DNA from: Myotis daubentonii | Lineage: Eukaryota > Chordata > Mammalia > Chiroptera > Vespertilionidae | Direction: 5' to 3' | Length of the DNA: 64,000 bases | Assembly (NCBI RefSeq): GCF_963259705.1 | Contig: NC_081844.1 | Location: forward strand, 103,690,671 to 103,754,670 | Shown here: positions 1-11,153 of the stretch, piece after piece | Numbering within the stretch: the stretch's first letter is position 1 | How the letters are laid out: each line of letters starts with the position of its first letter | Made by a program: the position numbers and the translations under genes | Notes under the pieces: generated by a model | Databases searched by the model: none | Told to the model about the DNA's origin: nothing | What the model saw: the letters and a program-made list of their open reading frames with translations, nothing else

Positions 1-1264
1 CCAGCATTCACATCCCCCTTTCCTCCCCCTCTGGACTGTGAACCCCCAAGGGAAGGCCTGTACTTACATCCCCGCAAACGCTGATTCAGTTCATCACACA
101 CCTGTGGAGCCCCCAACACGGTATGCTCATACCCACCCACCTCCCAGCCGTCAGCAGCCCTGAGCTCTGGTCTAGCGCTCCCACTGGTACATGTTCGCAC
201 CCAGCCGGGCCCCTGTCGGCCCAGGTCGGCCTGAAGTGCGATGCTAGTTATAAACTAAATGCTAACAGTCACTATTGATTCTGTTTATTATGGACCAGGC
301 GCTGTGCTGAGTGTCACCTGGGGAGTTTTAAAAACATCAGTGTCTGCGCTTCACCCCAAACCACTAACACGAGTCCGGGGGGTGGGGCCCTGCAAGGGCC
401 ATCTGAGAAACTCCGGGCGAGTCTAATGTGCTGCCCAGGCTGACGACCATCGGCTCCAGAGGGCACCCCGTCAGGCCCGCTGCAGGGGGGTTCTCTGCCT
501 GCAGCTCCCACCGCCTGGCACACACAGCCTGGAGGACTGGGCTGTGCAGCAGGTGGCCTGATAGACATCTGGGTGTCCAGGTACTCGACTGCACCCTTCT
601 TCATCCTGCCCTGTCGGCCCCTCACCTTTCTGCCCTTCTCCAGGCAAACTCCTAGTCCTCCTTCCTATCTCAGCTTCGTTATCACTGCCTCTGGGGAGCC
701 CTCCCGGATTCTTCCCAGTGGCCGGGATCCCCACCCCACCATGTGCTCCCACAACACCAGGGCTGTCACTGTCCCTTTCCTTGTCATCCTGCTCAGACAA
801 CGGGCTTGCCCGTCTCGTCCACTATTGAACGCCCATTGCCCAGCACAGTGCTTGGTGTGTAACAGCTGAATGAGCAGTGGTTCTCAACCTTCTGGCCCTT
901 TAAATACAGTTCCTCATGTTGTGACCCAACCATAAAATTATTTTCGTTGCTACTTCATAACTGTAATGTTGCTACTGTTATGAATCATAATGTAAATATC
1001 TGATATGCAGGACGGTCTTAGGCGACCCCTGTGAAAGGGTCGTTTGCCAAAGGGGTCGCGACCCACAGGTTGAGAACCGCTGTCCTAGAGGAAGGCATGA
1101 ATGAGGCTGGAAGTGGGGCTGCTGGAGCGTGGGAGCTGGTCAGCAGCTGGCACAGACCCCAGAGCTGCGTGCGGCCTTGATGCTGCTGCAGGGGCAGGGC
1201 TGCATGACCTGGGGCCTCCCCGCTGTCCTCAGAGCAAGCAGAGCTGGGCGTGGGGAGGGCGCAC
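1..1264 (-). other. SLIT3: SLIT3 intron 31 (partial)
   Basis: No gene seen. It contains a weak L2-like end (about 760-865) and a SPIN-like MITE (875-1082). About 300-400 resembles half of a MER5-type element. The rest is unique-looking GC-rich sequence. Confidence 0.8.
875..1082. repeat. SPIN-like hAT MITE (URR1-like)
   Basis: A non-autonomous hAT element with termini CAGTGGTTCTCAACC and GGTTGAGAACCGCTG. The interior GTTGCTACTTCATAACTGTA and ATATCTGATATGCAGGA matches the URR1-like MITE type. Flanks no longer show a convincing 8-bp duplication. Intron 31. Confidence 0.85.
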
Positions 1265-1505
1265 CTGCAGGGAGATGTTGGCCTGGGGCCGGACCTTGGC
1301 GGAGGCCAGTTCCACGTAGGAGTCCTTGCCCACGAAGTTGACGGTGATGAGCTTCTCGCAGCGCGGGCCGGCGAAGCCCGGGGGGCAGCGGCAGGTGGGC
1401 TCCTGCTGCACCACGATGCACTGCGCCCCGTTCTGGCACTCGTACTGGTCGCAGGGGCTGGTCTGCAGCAGGACCATGGGCGGCGGGTGCTCGCAGAGGA
1501 GCCCG
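1265..1505 (-). CDS. SLIT3: SLIT3 exon 31: EGF5 end, EGF6, start of laminin-G
   Basis: A 241-nt exon encodes [20 protein letters not shown] (the EGF5-EGF6 linker), EGF6 (YECQNGAQC...[12 protein letters not shown]) and the first LamG strand [20 protein letters not shown] up to ISLQ. In SLIT2 the proteolytic cleavage that releases the N-fragment falls in the EGF5-EGF6 linker; the Pro-rich PPPMVLLQ stretch is the equivalent here. The acceptor is CCCCCAG. The donor GTGCGC is weak at +3 to +6. Phase 2 in, phase 0 out. Last exon of the gene in this window. Confidence 0.96.
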
Positions 1506-1873
1506 CTGGGGGAGGGGAGACAGGTGTTCGGCCAGAGCCCGAGCAGAGAGGGGTGCGCGATGGGGTCCCTGCTCGACACTAACTGGGGCGGGTCCCTTTC
1601 CTTCTCTAGGTCCCAGGCCGCCATCAGATGGGACCATGCCCCAGCCTGACATGGGCTGGGCCTCAGGTCCAACCCCCGCGTGGCTGCCCGGGTGGCTTTT
1701 CTCCCCTTCTGCACACGGGGCTGACAGCATCTGCCCTGGGCCTTGGAGGGGCTGAGGACCGTGGGGGGATACAGGTGCCGCGGAGACCCAGGGCCGGGGC
1801 GTGGCCCTCCCCCTCCCCCAGGCCCTGCCCGACACCTGGCCCAGGCGGGCTCCTTCCCCAGGCTCCGCCATAC
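1506..1873 (-). other. SLIT3: SLIT3 intron 30
   Basis: A short GC-rich intron between exons 30 and 31. I see no repeat or RNA gene in it. Confidence 0.85.
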
Positions 1874-2011
1874 CTGAAGCCCTGGGGGCAGAGGCACGTG
1901 TAGCCATTGACCGCGTCCACGCACTGGGCCCCGTGGCGGCACCTGTGGGCCGCGCAGTCATCGTTGTCCACCTCGCAGAGCTTCCCGCTGTAGCCGGGGA
2001 GACACTCGCAC
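1874..2011 (-). CDS. SLIT3: SLIT3 exon 30: EGF4 end and EGF5 (calcium-binding type)
   Basis: A 138-nt exon encodes [39 protein letters not shown] and [16 protein letters not shown]...NGYTC is a calcium-binding EGF. The acceptor is GTGTCCAG and the donor GTATGG. Phase 2 at both ends, so skipping would keep the frame. Confidence 0.96.
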
Positions 2012-2308
2012 CTGGACACGGAGAGCGAGGCTGTTCCACGCCGCCAGCGCCCACGGCCGCAGGGACAGCCCCGCCGCTGCGGCTGCGGACAGTCCGAGCG
2101 CACTCCCCTCCCGACCCAGCACACGGGCACCAGGGCCAGCCTCGCGGAGCCACGGAGGCAGGCGCCGTGAGGCTGTGCACAGGGCAGGGGACCCCGTCCC
2201 CCGTGATCTCCGCTGCCTCAGCGGGTCTCTCCTGCACCAGCTCCGGGAAGGGGACATGGTGAGAGGGGAGAGTGGGCCTCGGCCGCAGACCCCAGGAGCC
2301 CGCCTGAC

Positions 2309-2402
2309 CTGAATCCTTTGTCCAGCGAGATGCACTTGGCCTCGTGCTGGCAGAGGTTCAGCCCCGGCACGCAGTGGTCCATCACCTCGTCGCACAGCTC
2401 AC
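2309..2402 (-). CDS. SLIT3: SLIT3 exon 29: EGF3 end and EGF4
   Basis: A 94-nt exon encodes [20 protein letters not shown] and [10 protein letters not shown]. The acceptor is CCCCGACAG and the donor GTCAGG. Phase 1 in, phase 2 out (AG|G). Confidence 0.95.
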
Positions 2403-3634
2403 CTGTCGGGGGGAGAGCACGCAGGCCTCAGGGGCCGTGGGCTTCGGGCCGGCATTTGCTCTCCTGGAGCGTCCTTGCTCCTGGCCCTGCTTGGTTTCTC
2501 CAGTGACAACGGGAGATTCCGGATCTCTCCCGGGCGGTCACAGCACCACCATTCGGCTGTTTCTCCCTAACCTTGGGCTACGCTTATTTGTTTTTCCCTC
2601 CACACCGTTTATTGAGCGCCTGCTCTAGGGCAGGCACTGTGCCAGGTGGCAGGGACACGGCAGTGAGGGGTCCTGTCCCCCATGGCCCAGGTCTGCAAAC
2701 ATACAGGCAAGGACGACCCAGAGGTGTGAGCAGGACGACAGGCGAGCTCCAGGGAGGCCCAGCAGCTTCCTGGTGGGTGGATGTGGCTTAGAGCACAGTC
2801 CACCTGCTACAGGCAAGCCAGCCCCTCGGATGACCTCAGAGGAGCCGCTAGGAAAGGCGTCTGAAGGCCTGGTCTCTGGATACATCCCTTTGACGCTCAC
2901 AGCACCATGAAGTGCCTGACGGGTCATAAATGCCCAGATGGCTTCACCACTCATGGTACATGTAACCGTCCTCACTAGGGCTATTAACATGGGAAATGAA
3001 GGTGCTATTGGGGTGCTGTGGAGGGGAGAGTACCAGTAATTATCCCGCGGAATAGCCTCTGGCGGGAGCCCCCGCTTTTCCCCCACTGGGTGAGGTTCTG
3101 TCTCTGTGGCCCCACGAGGTGTCAGTTTGTGTCCTATTCTCTCTCTCTCTCTCTCTCCCTCCCTCCCTCCCTCCATGATGAATTCTTGTGAGAAGAAGCT
3201 CTGTCTTGCTCACTTTTGCATCCCCGGCTCCTAGCAGTGTCTGGAAAGTGTAGATTTCCAGAGAAGGCTGACTAGACCTGAACACAGCACCAACAATGCA
3301 CAGGCCTCTCCGCTAGCCTCGAACACCCCTGCTCTCCAGGCTCCCAAGGGAGGGGTGGCCACCAACTGAATGAGCGACAGCTGGGAGGGCCCTGGAAACC
3401 TGTTCCAGAGTGGGAAGGAGCGAGTAGTTTGTGGGGATGGAAGGACAAAGAGATGGGGCCTTGGGGAAGCCCCTTGTGGGGTTTTAGGGGTTCAAGCCTC
3501 TGTCTATGGGGGAAGGAGGAGGGGTCCCTGGAAAAAGCTAAGAAAACGGTGCGCTCAGTGCATGAGGTTCGCCCCCCCCAACCCCCCCCCTTCCCCCGCC
3601 ATGCACCAATCCCCACTCAGGCACCAGGCCTTAC
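2403..3634 (-). other. SLIT3: SLIT3 intron 28
   Basis: No gene seen. It holds a (CT)n/(CCCT)n tract at about 3138-3174 and L2/MIR-like tails around 2600-2690 and 3185-3265. The rest is unassigned. Confidence 0.75.
3138..3174. repeat. (CT)n-(CCCT)n microsatellite
   Basis: CT dinucleotide run followed by CCCT units. Confidence 0.95.
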
Positions 3635-3774
3635 CTGTGTAGTTAGGCAGGCAGACACACACGTAGTTGTTGATCCCATCCACACAGGTGGCGTTGTTCT
3701 CGCAGTCATTGTCCTCACAATCGTCTGGGTTGATCTCACATCGCTGCCCCTCAAAGCCCAGCGGGCAGGAGCAA
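3635..3774 (-). CDS. SLIT3: SLIT3 exon 28: end of EGF2 and EGF3 (calcium-binding type)
   Basis: A 140-nt exon encodes [39 protein letters not shown] and the EGF3 tail ending [24 protein letters not shown] with a downstream Asn/Tyr is the calcium-binding EGF signature; NAT is a sequon. The acceptor is CCCCAAAG, with a purine-rich last triplet, and the donor is GTAAGG. Phase 2 in, phase 1 out (G|GT). The L1 remnant in the upstream intron begins about 100 bp from this acceptor. Confidence 0.96.
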
Positions 3775-3879
3775 CTTTGGGGATGGGTGGGGTAGGGAGG
3801 GGGGGAGTGGGGTGGGTTGAGTGGCAGATAAGACAGTTGGAGGGTATAATTAGTCAGGTTTCTCTCTGGATGGAGTTTC

Positions 3880-5706
3880 AAGGCAGAAAATCAACAAGGA
3901 CACAGTGGCCTTAAATGACACACTAGATCAGATGGATTTCATTGCTATCTTCAGAGCATTTCACCCCAAAGCAGCAGAACATACATTCTTTTCAAGTGCA
4001 CATGGAATGTTTTCTAGGATAGACCACATGTTAGGACACAAAACAAGTCTCGACAAATTTAAGAAGATTGAAATCATATCAAGCATCTTCTCTGACCACA
4101 ATGCTATGAAACTTGAAATAGATCACAAGAAGAAAACTGGAAAACACTCAAAGACATGGATGCTAAATAACATGTTACTAAACAATTACTGGGTTAACCA
4201 TGAGATCAAGGAAGAAATCAAAAACTCCCAACAAACAAAAGCCTTGGACAGGATGGCTTTTCAGGAGGATTTTACCAAACATTCAAATAAGAACGAACAC
4301 CTCGCCTTCTCAAACTATTCCAAAAAAATTCAAAGACTCCTAAGCTCATTTTATGAGGCCAGCATTATCCTAATTCCAAAACTAGATAAAGACACGACAA
4401 AGAAAGAAAATTATAGGCCAATATCCCTGGTGAACATAGATGCAAAATCCTCAACAAGATATTAGCAAACCAAATCCAGCATACGTTAAAAAGATCATGC
4501 ACCATGATCAAGTGGAATTTATTCCAAGGATGCAAGGTTGGTATAATACCCATAAAACAATAAACATGACATACCACATAAACAAACTGAAGGTTAAAAA
4601 ACTCATGATCATATCAATAGATGCAGAAAAAGCATTTAATAAAATCCATCACTCATTTATGATAAAAACCCTCAGCAAAGTCAGAATAGAGGAATATACG
4701 TCAACAAAATAAAAGCTGTTTATACCAAACCCACAGCCGACGTCATGCTCCATGGGCAAAAACCACAGGCATTTCTTAAGATCTGGGAACAAGAGAGGGA
4801 TGTCTGCGTTCACCACTCTTATTCAACACAGTACTGGGAGCCCTAGCCACAGCGATCAGACAAGAAGAAATAAAAGGCACCCACATTGGAAAGGAGAAGT
4901 AAAACTGTCAATATTTGATACAGTTGCATACAGTGGCCTCTGCAGACAATATCATGTATGGAGTTTTCTATATATATAATATCATGTCATATAGAACCCA
5001 TGTAAATAGATTACCCCCCAAAACTACCAGAACTGATAAGTGAATTCAGTAAAGCAGCAGGATACAAAACCAATATCCAGAAATCAGTTGCATTCTTATA
5101 CACCAACTAGAGGCCTGTTGCACGAAAAGATTCATGTAATAGGCCTTTCCTTCCCCTGGCTGCCGGCATCGGTTTCCCCCCGGGCACCCGGGACCCAGGC
5201 CTTTGCTCCGGCTGGAGCTGCCTTCAGCGCCTTCGCTGCTCCCCTTTGTGCCTACATATGCAAATTAACCGCCATCTTTGCTGGCAGTTAATTTGCATAT
5301 CTCGCTGATTAGCCAATGGGAGGCATAGCAAAGGTATGGTCAATTACCCTGTTTGCCTATTATTAGATTAGATAATGAACTATTGGGCAAGAGAAACAAA
5401 AGAAAAACAAATGGGACTACAGAGTTTTTGCACAGCAAAGGAAACCGTCAACAAAATGAGAGATAACCCAACGAATGGGAGAACATACTCACCAATGATA
5501 CATCTGATAAGGGGTTAATCTCCAAAATTTATTAAGAACGTATAAATCTCAACACCAAGACAAACTAACAATCCAATGAAAAATGCACAAAAGATCTGAA
5601 TAGATACTTCAAAGAGGATATACAGACGGCCAGTGGACATATGAAAAGACGCTCAACGTCACTAACCATCAAAGAAATGTAAATTAGTCACAGTGAGATA
5701 CCACTC
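3880..5706 (+). mobile_element. L1 retrotransposon, decayed ORF2 with internal deletions
   Basis: Plus-strand L1 remnant. 3905-4230 encodes the end of the ORF2 endonuclease domain ([42 protein letters not shown]). From about 4235 it jumps to the reverse-transcriptase region ([30 protein letters not shown]), with stops and frameshifts. After the inserted Helitron (5107-5372) it resumes with TAATGAACTATTGGGCAAGA and then jumps to the 3' part (GATAAGGGGTTAATCTCCAA, CATATGAAAAGACGCTCAAC). It is 5' truncated, lacks a poly-A tail and cannot encode a working protein. Confidence 0.9.
5107..5372 (-). mobile_element. HeliBat-type non-autonomous Helitron nested in L1
   Basis: Read on the minus strand it starts TCTAATCTAATAATAGGCAA and ends with a GTGCAACAGGCCTCTAG-type 3' end, i.e. 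TC...CTAG. It sits between A (5106) and T (5373); removing it restores the expected L1 reading CACCAA|TAATGAAC. An inner inverted repeat ATATGCAAATTAAC (5256-5269) / GTTAATTTGCATAT (5287-5300) carries two ATGCAAAT octamers. Confidence 0.88.
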
Positions 5707-6295
5707 CCTCCGCTGGGTGGGCAGAGCCAGGCCTTCCCCCTCCAGGTGTGTTTCCTGGCGGGGGCCCAGCGGATGCCACTGAGAGACTTCGTGGCTTCTC
5801 CGGCCCTGCTCTCAGGAGAGGGTGGGGTGTCCGGCCTGCTCCCGGCAGGAAAACAAACTCTGCCTTGCCTTTCATTTTTCAAGACTCAGAGTTGGACGGG
5901 GCGGGCTGGCAGGTGGACGTGCGGGCGGGCTGGGTGCCTGGGGAGGCGAACTGGAGCCCAGAACCTGACTTCCTTCACAGACCACACAGCAGCCCCGGCC
6001 AGAGTGCCTTTGAAAATCAATCGTTTGCAACCTGAGCTCTAGGACGTCTGCAGAGAGCTTGGCATCGGGCACCCCCTCCTGTACCGCCCAACCCACTTGC
6101 TCTCTGGTGGGGGGTGGGGGGCACACGAGCCAGTTCTCACCCGCCTGCTTCTGCCAGGGCCCTGGGCTGGGACACTGGGCATCTGGGAGGGCAGGAAGCA
6201 GGAGGGCCCACGCTTGGCAGGGGGGTAGCAGGGCCCCTCCTGGGACAGGGGGGAGAAGAACTTACATGGCTTCTATCCCTTCCTTGTTTTAAAAA

Positions 6296-6690
6296 CTGTA
6301 GTGGGCATTCAATGCTATATCAGTTTCAGGCGTATGACATAGTGAGTCCACATTCATGCATCGTTCATGTGATCACCACACCAAGTCTAGTAACCACGTG
6401 GCAGTGCAAAGTCATCGAATATTATTGACTATTTGCCCCCTCACCATTTCACCCCACCCCCTACCCCCACCATCGGTTTGTTCTTTGTATCTATGAGCCT
6501 GTTTTTGTTTTGTTCATTTTTGATTTTTTTAAATTCCACATATAAATGAACTCATATGGTATTTGTCTTCCTCTGACTGATTGTTTCAGTTAGCATAATG
6601 CCCTCTGGGTCCACCCCCGCTGTTGGGAATTGTAGGGTTTGTTCTTGTTTATCGAATATCCAGTTGTGTACATCTCCTTATTCCATTCAG
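6296..6690 (-). mobile_element. L1 3' UTR fragment, antisense
   Basis: Contains the reverse complement of an L1M-type 3' UTR: TTTCAGGCGTATGACATAGT, AAGTCTAGTAACCA, TTTGTATCTATGAGCCTGTT and ATTCCACATATAAATGAACT. It is old and diverged. Confidence 0.82.
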
Positions 6691-6759
6691 CTGCCCCCTT
6701 CTTCCTGAGCTCTGAACGCAGGGACAAGAGGTGGGGCTGGAAGACTCAGGAACGAGAGT

Positions 6760-6915
6760 CAGGACACATGCCCCAGAGCAGATCAATCTCCATGCCTCAG
6801 TTTCCTCATCTGTTAAGTGGGGCCAGTATCTGGGAGGATTTAGAACACACTTGACTGGCCAGTATCTGGCACACGTGAGCATGTAATCAATGGTGCCTAC
6901 TATTAATGTTATTTT
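6760..6915 (+). repeat. MIR SINE fragment
   Basis: CTCAGTTTCCTCATCTGTTA is the MIR core; degraded 3' half. Confidence 0.7.
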
Positions 6916-7248
6916 TATGCCCAGAATATAGAGTGGTGGCATCACCAGGCGGGTGGCTCTTTGAGCCATCATCCCCCCCCCCCCGCCCCCTTTCTGACCT
7001 TAGTTAGCAACTGCAAACCCCTGAGTCCTGGCTGCATCTGAGTCCCTGTACCAGTGCTTACTAACCGTACAAACTCCTCCCTCTGACGCCTCAATTTCCT
7101 GATCTGTATGGAGGGTAACACAGGAAGAGCCTGGCAACCACCCCCACAAAGGGCTCGGCCCAGCGTGGGCACATGGACCCTCAGTGCCAGCTCTGCCCCT
7201 GCAGCCGGCGGGAGCCCGGGGGAGGGCAGGCCGAGGGTGAGCTGTTAC

Positions 7249-7346
7249 CTGAAGCCGTCCTTGTGGCTCTCGCTCAGGTGGCAGGTGCCACCGTGCTGGC
7301 AGGGGTTCTGGACGCAGGTGTTGATGGGCGTGGCGCAGTCTTTGCC
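7249..7346 (-). CDS. SLIT3: SLIT3 exon 27: end of EGF1 and start of EGF2
   Basis: A 98-nt exon encodes [20 protein letters not shown] and [12 protein letters not shown]. The first Cys closes EGF1; [13 protein letters not shown] opens EGF2. The acceptor is TTCCCCGCAG and the donor GTAACA. Phase 0 in, phase 2 out (AG|T). Confidence 0.96.
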
Positions 7347-7614
7347 CTGCGGGGAAGGGGGAGAAGCACCCAGTTAGGGCGGCTCTCAGGGGCTGCCCTG
7401 AACCAGGAGACCCCTGGGAGTTCCCAGCATCCTCTGGGATGGGGCTGAGGCGATGGCAGGCCCTGGGACATGCCTGCAGTGTGATCGGAGGCGGCCGCAG
7501 GGAGTCCCTGCTGCTGGGGGCTCCCTAGTGAGAAGGGGAGGCATGTGGAGGATTCAGGAGTCTGGGTCCCCAGAATTCACACGGTTCTCTCTCTCCTATT
7601 CTAAACCCCAGGGC

Positions 7615-7830
7615 AAGAGCATGGGCTTTGGATACAGAACAACCTGGATTCACATTGCAGCTTCGTCTCTTCCTGGTTGGCTGACCTTGACCTTGTAGAA
7701 CCCTTTTAACCTCTGTAAGCCTAGCTCATCCAGTTGCTATGAGACTTAAACCAGACCTTTCTTATAAGAAAGTACTTAACATTGCATAACACATCTAGCA
7801 CACAGTAGGCATTCTATACATCCTAGTAGG
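7615..7830 (+). repeat. MIR SINE
   Basis: GGGCTTTGGATACAGAACAA head and GTACTTAACATTGCATAACA, CAGTAGGCATTCTATA end. Confidence 0.75.
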
Positions 7831-8659
7831 TGATATTATTATTAGCCTCACTGAGGCTTGAATACAGTCCACAAGGAGGGCGTGGCCAGCAGACCTTGCC
7901 CCTGTTAAGTGACAACCCCTGAGATTCATCTCTGATTGGCCTGGACGTGGGCCCAGGTGCTGGTATTTACATTAAAGTTCTGCGGGTGATTCTCATGTGC
8001 AGCCTGAGACCCTGTGACTGAGTTCTGCGGGGGAGGGGGGGTGGTCCTTTGGCACAGGCGCCTCTGGAGGGGACGTTTGAGCTGAGAAGGAGCCACCTGG
8101 CCGCAGAAGGGACAGCGGGTCGCAGGCATGAGGAAGGGGCTAAGCGGGCGGCCCACAGCTTGGCCCCCTGGCTCCAGCTTCTCCCCTGGGACCCATGGGC
8201 CAGTGCTACACCCCAGTCTTGGCAAACAGTCCCTCGGAGGGCCTATGAGGCCTGGGGAGATGCTTGCTGTGCTGGTTCCTGGGCTGTGGGCACCATGCCA
8301 GGCAGGGGTGACCACGGAGCCCTCCCACTGCCACACCACCTGCTCACCATCTGCCTGAAAATCCTCTCCCCTCGCTGCTGCCGCCAGGGCCTAGAGGAGT
8401 GGCCTGGGCTTCCTGCCTGGCCGCCGCTGCCAGCCAAGCGCAGGACTGAGGTGGGTCTCCGGCCTCCACTGTCCCAGCAGCCGGAGCCTCAGGCCGTCCC
8501 AGCAGCCCCAGGCTGCCTGCTTCCCTTCCTGCCCCGCACGTTTAAAGGGCCAGTCAGGGGTTTCCGGGAGGGGCGGTGAATGCAGGATGCGTGGGATCTG
8601 GTTTATCCTAAATCACAGCACATAGGAGCATTTTCAGGGGTCAGTGTGCAATCCCCATT

Positions 8660-8800
8660 TCCACACGGGTTCAGGGAGCACGTTTCCACTCCGGGCCTTG
8701 TGCTAAGTGCTCTGTATTCACCATCGCATATGATGTTCACAGCAACTGTATGGGGCTGGTATGACTGTGACGACCCCCACTTTTGCCCCTGTGCCAGCCA
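8660..8800 (-). repeat. MIR-like fragment
   Basis: GGGCCTTGTGCTAAGTGCTC and a CATATGATGTTCACAGCAAC block match reverse MIR. Confidence 0.6.
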
Positions 8801-9567
8801 CTCATCCCTCAGACACGGCTGCCGAGTGAGGCAGAGCTGGGTGCACACCCGCTCCGGCTGCCACGTGCCTCAAGGGAGAGACCTGCCTGGGCCTTGTTCT
8901 CACCGTCTATGACAGGGATACCTACCTACAGAGTTGCCGGTGATTAGCAACCACCTACATGCGAGGCACCTGGCGAGGCCTGGCAGCTCCGTAAATAGCC
9001 ATTCTGATGAGGAGGAGGACTTTTCAGGTGCTGATTGTTCAGAAATGTGTGTGTGTGTGTTGAACAAATGAGCCATGAAAGGCAGGAGGGATGGGCGTGA
9101 AAACCTGAGCAGGTCAAGGTGGGCAAGGTGGGACCCCCCCTAGCCCTTGCCTGGACCAGCCTCTCTGCTCTGGGGACTTTTGGAACCCTCGCTGGGGCTG
9201 GGGGTGTCTCCTCCAGCCCCTTATGCTGAGCACAGGAATCCAGGAGGCAGAGCTAACACTGACAACACGGCAGCTCAGCCTGCAGGTGGGGTTTCTGTCA
9301 TACGCGACCTTGAGGAATAACCACCGTTGTCGGTGCTTGGCTAATGAGCCCGACTCAACTTTCTTCAGCCTCGTTTTGCTCAAATCCACCAGCTCTGTGA
9401 TGCCCCTTGTCTCCCCGCCCCCACCCCGCCCCCTCCCCGCCCCCTCCCCTCCCCAAGTGTGTGCCTGTGAAGGACATGGCCAGGGCCCATGGCTTCCTCT
9501 GAGGAGAGTGGGAACAGCCACCCCCACGGAAACCTCTTCCTGGAAGGCTGCCCCGAGATCTTGCTAC

Positions 9568-9708
9568 TCAAAGCACGGTCCCCGGACCAACAGCAACCGT
9601 GGGCCTGAGCCCAGGTCTGACGAGTCAGGGCCAGCACGTTAGTCAGCTCCCCGGTGACTCCTGCGCCCATGAGAGTGAGGAGCACTGTTCGGAGACAGGG
9701 AACACCTG
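9568..9708. repeat. MER5A-like hAT MITE
   Basis: TACTCAAAGCACGGTCCCCG at the left and a GTGAGGAGCACTG end at the right; diverged. Confidence 0.65.
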
Positions 9709-9820
9709 TGCATGTGGCTCCCTGGCTGAAAAAGGATCAGCCGGAATATGCATTTTAATTCTCGTCCTTGCTGGCTGCCCTGAGCCTGTCAGTGGGTGGT
9801 ATGATGGCCCTAGGCCTTTT

Positions 9821-10011
9821 TTAAAAAAATTTTTCCCTTTATTGATTAAGATATTACAAATGTGTCCTTATCCCCCCAATGTCCCCTCATCTCCCCAATC
9901 CTGCCCTCACCCTCATCCCCTGTTGTCCACATCCATCGCTTATGCTTATATGCATGCATACTCAGAGGGAAGATAGGGGAGGGTGAGGGTGAGGGGGAGA
10001 GATCAACCAAA
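9821..10011 (-). mobile_element. Short vesper-bat L1 3'-end insertion with 15-bp TSD
   Basis: A roughly 190-bp insert beginning with a T/A-rich run (minus-strand poly-A) and TTTATTGATTAAGATATTAC, then a GTGTCCTTATCCCCCC block. It is flanked by perfect 15-bp repeats GGCCCTAGGCCTTTT at 9806-9820 and 10012-10026. The body resembles vesper-bat L1 3' ends; the family call is from memory. Confidence 0.75.
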
Positions 10012-10427
10012 GGCCCTAGGCCTTTTAGTCCCCCACCCTGTGTCCTCCTCCGCAGGGCTGGAACCTTCAGGGGCTGGGTGTCCTGAGGGCAGAGCTGGGG
10101 TGGGAGTGGGGTCTGGAAATCCCCTTGGAAGGGAAGGTAGGGGAGTGGGTTTAGGGATGCCTCTCCCTGGAGGTCCCTCTGACTGACTGACGTTGCCACG
10201 TCTAACTAAGGCAATGTCACACTTCCTCCTCACCTCAGTCGCTGTGGAGACCAGGGGGTCCCGGTGGTTGGCATGAGCTTGATGAAACTGGGCCGCCCGA
10301 CCAGCAGAACAGGCATGTTAGCAGCAAATGCCACTCTGGGGTGGCCTGTGACACGGAATCACCCCGGCTGCCCTGGAGGCACAGGCCCTCCTGGGGCAGA
10401 GGCCGGCGGGGCGGGCGTGCTGCCTAC

Positions 10428-10552
10428 CTTGTAGCCGTAGGGGCAGGCGCAGCGGTACAGCTCCACGGGGTCCTGGCTGCAGGTCCCATTGTTCCTGCAC
10501 GGGCTGGAGAGGCAGGCGTTGCACTTGGCCACAATGCTGATGTCCACTGGCC
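10428..10552 (-). CDS. SLIT3: SLIT3 exon 26: EGF-like module 1
   Basis: A 125-nt exon encodes [20 protein letters not shown] and [20 protein letters not shown] plus K. It carries five of the six EGF1 cysteines; the sixth is in exon 27. The acceptor is CTGTCCAG and the donor GTAGGC. Phase 1 in, phase 0 out. Confidence 0.97.
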
Positions 10553-11153
10553 CTGGACAGCAGAACCGCAGGCGGTTGGTGGCGGCCCCTGAGCAGGCTC
10601 CGTTACACCTCCCTTCCCCTGGGCTCTGGCCCCTTCCTCAGCCAGCGGCAGGCCCCCCCCCCCCCCCAGCCCTCGCATCCGCCCAGCCAGAGTCCCATCA
10701 ATCCAGCCACTGTCCAGGGAGGGGAGGTCACAGTGGGACAGCATTCAGAAGCACCACTGCAGTCACACCAATTACTGTAATTAGCCTGATCCTAGTCGGT
10801 GCTAATCTGCAAACAATGCACCATAATTAGAAAACCCGTGTGTATCTTTTTTTGTTTCGTTCTGGAAGCTCTGGGCCCAGGCTCCTTTGGAACCTCCCTC
10901 CTCTGCCCCAAATGCATCCCCCACCCGCAACCCCCATGGAGTGGTCAGTGCCCAGCTATGGAGGACGCAGGGTGGGGCCAAGGACGCAGAGCCCGTCACG
11001 GCGGGAGGAGGAAGACACAGTGGTGAGGACACAGCCACGGTGCTGACAAGGGCGGCTGTGCTCGGGACTCTGGGCTGCAGGGAGAGACGCGGTCCCTGCA
11101 GAGCTGGGCTGTTGTCAGCTCGGACAGTAACCCCGGATGAACAGGCCCTACTG

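Larger units (their letters stand above)
3775..7248 (-). other. SLIT3: SLIT3 intron 27
   Basis: Mostly transposon: a decayed L1 with an inserted Helitron (3880-5706), an antisense L1 3' end (6296-6690) and a MIR (6760-6915). The 5710-6290 stretch is GC-rich and unassigned. Confidence 0.8.
7347..10427 (-). other. SLIT3: SLIT3 intron 26
   Basis: No gene seen. Contents: MIR (7615-7830), a MER5-like half (about 7925-8030), MIR (8660-8800), a MER5A-like element (9568-9708) and a short L1 3' insertion (9821-10011). The rest is unassigned. Confidence 0.75.

Noticed and set aside
1140..2237. Long minus-strand open frame of 365 codons
   Set aside because: It runs through introns between exons 29 and 31 in the wrong frame or across splice sites; GC-rich DNA lacks stops. 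The real coding parts are the exons listed.
3905..4465. Plus-strand open frame of 186 codons
   Set aside because: It is the endonuclease and reverse-transcriptase scraps of a decayed L1, fused across an internal deletion; not a host gene.
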